A stretch of 6,171 nt of DNA from Fidelibacterota bacterium (GTDB lineage Bacteria; Fidelibacterota; UBA2242). A program made the position numbers and the translations under genes. The notes under the pieces are model-generated. The model saw nothing but the letters and a program-made list of their open reading frames with translations, was not told the origin of the DNA and made no database searches. Every line of letters starts with the position of its first letter. Within the stretch, counting starts at the first letter, position 1. This document shows positions 6,133 to 6,171 of the stretch, one piece after another. The stretch spans positions 1-6,171 of the forward strand of contig JAUSPJ010000203.1 in NCBI GenBank assembly GCA_030655795.1. The letters are read 5' to 3'.

Positions 6133-6171
6133 CTTTGCGCCAATTTCTGTACAATATTTGGTGTCTTAGTG
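6133..6171 (-). repeat. Degenerate octamer repeat, opposite orientation, runs off window
   Basis: On the minus strand the end of the window reads CACTAAG then ACACCAAA (6171-6157), and GCGCAAAG lies at 6140-6133. The two parts are 24 nt apart start to start, three octamer steps, so they are in phase. The two octamers between (6141-6156) fit poorly. The units resemble those at 5974-5997 but point the other way. The repeat may continue beyond 6171. Support is modest because only three units are clear. Confidence 0.35.

Noticed and set aside
6099..6171. C-terminal end of a gene on the minus strand entering from the right edge
   Set aside because: One minus-strand frame is open from the edge for about 20 codons (ending LRHQ...PKIIF), but it is short, overlaps the octamer-like repeats and has no recognisable motif, so it cannot be supported.
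1..6171. A novel or undescribed multi-gene system
   Set aside because: Every sizeable open frame on the coding strand is a recognisable histidine enzyme, and no unknown gene is inserted between them.

Overview
This window is a compact histidine biosynthesis operon, read entirely left to right, followed by a short non-coding tail. In order it holds hisD (5' end cut by the window edge), hisC, a bifunctional hisB (phosphatase plus dehydratase), hisH, hisA, hisF and a fused hisIE. The order matches the classical hisGDCBHAFI(E) arrangement, so hisG probably lies just upstream, outside the window. Together the genes cover every step from phosphoribosyl-ATP to histidine: HisE (step 2), HisI (3), HisA (4), HisH/HisF (5), HisB C-terminal half (6), HisC (7), HisB N-terminal half (8), HisD (9 and 10). 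Only HisG (step 1) is absent.

The genes are packed with junctions of -8, +3, -4, -4, -7 and -4 nt, mostly overlapping start and stop codons, with a recognisable Shine-Dalgarno sequence before most starts. This points to one transcript with translational coupling. The promoter and any attenuator would lie upstream of the window. All catalytic residues I could check by motif are present, so the pathway looks functional.

The organism looks like a bacterium of the Bacteroidota or the wider FCB group. HisB, HisC, HisH and HisF carry wording I associate with Bacteroides-type proteins: the HisB phosphatase half without the cysteine zinc loop, HisH beginning with VKYNAGN, HisC with LKPYSCARDEY. This is from memory of the families, not a search. 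Base composition is close to balanced and even across the genes, with no sign of transfer.

The last 200 bases (5972-6171) hold no convincing gene. They contain a roughly 98-bp element with imperfect inverted ends (TGTCAT...ATGACA) and internal hairpins, flanked by degenerate octamer repeats of the type NYACNAAR, in opposite orientation on the two sides. These look like dispersed intergenic repeats. I found no undescribed system here. The points most worth a second look are the missing zinc ligands in HisB and the repeat structures in the tail.
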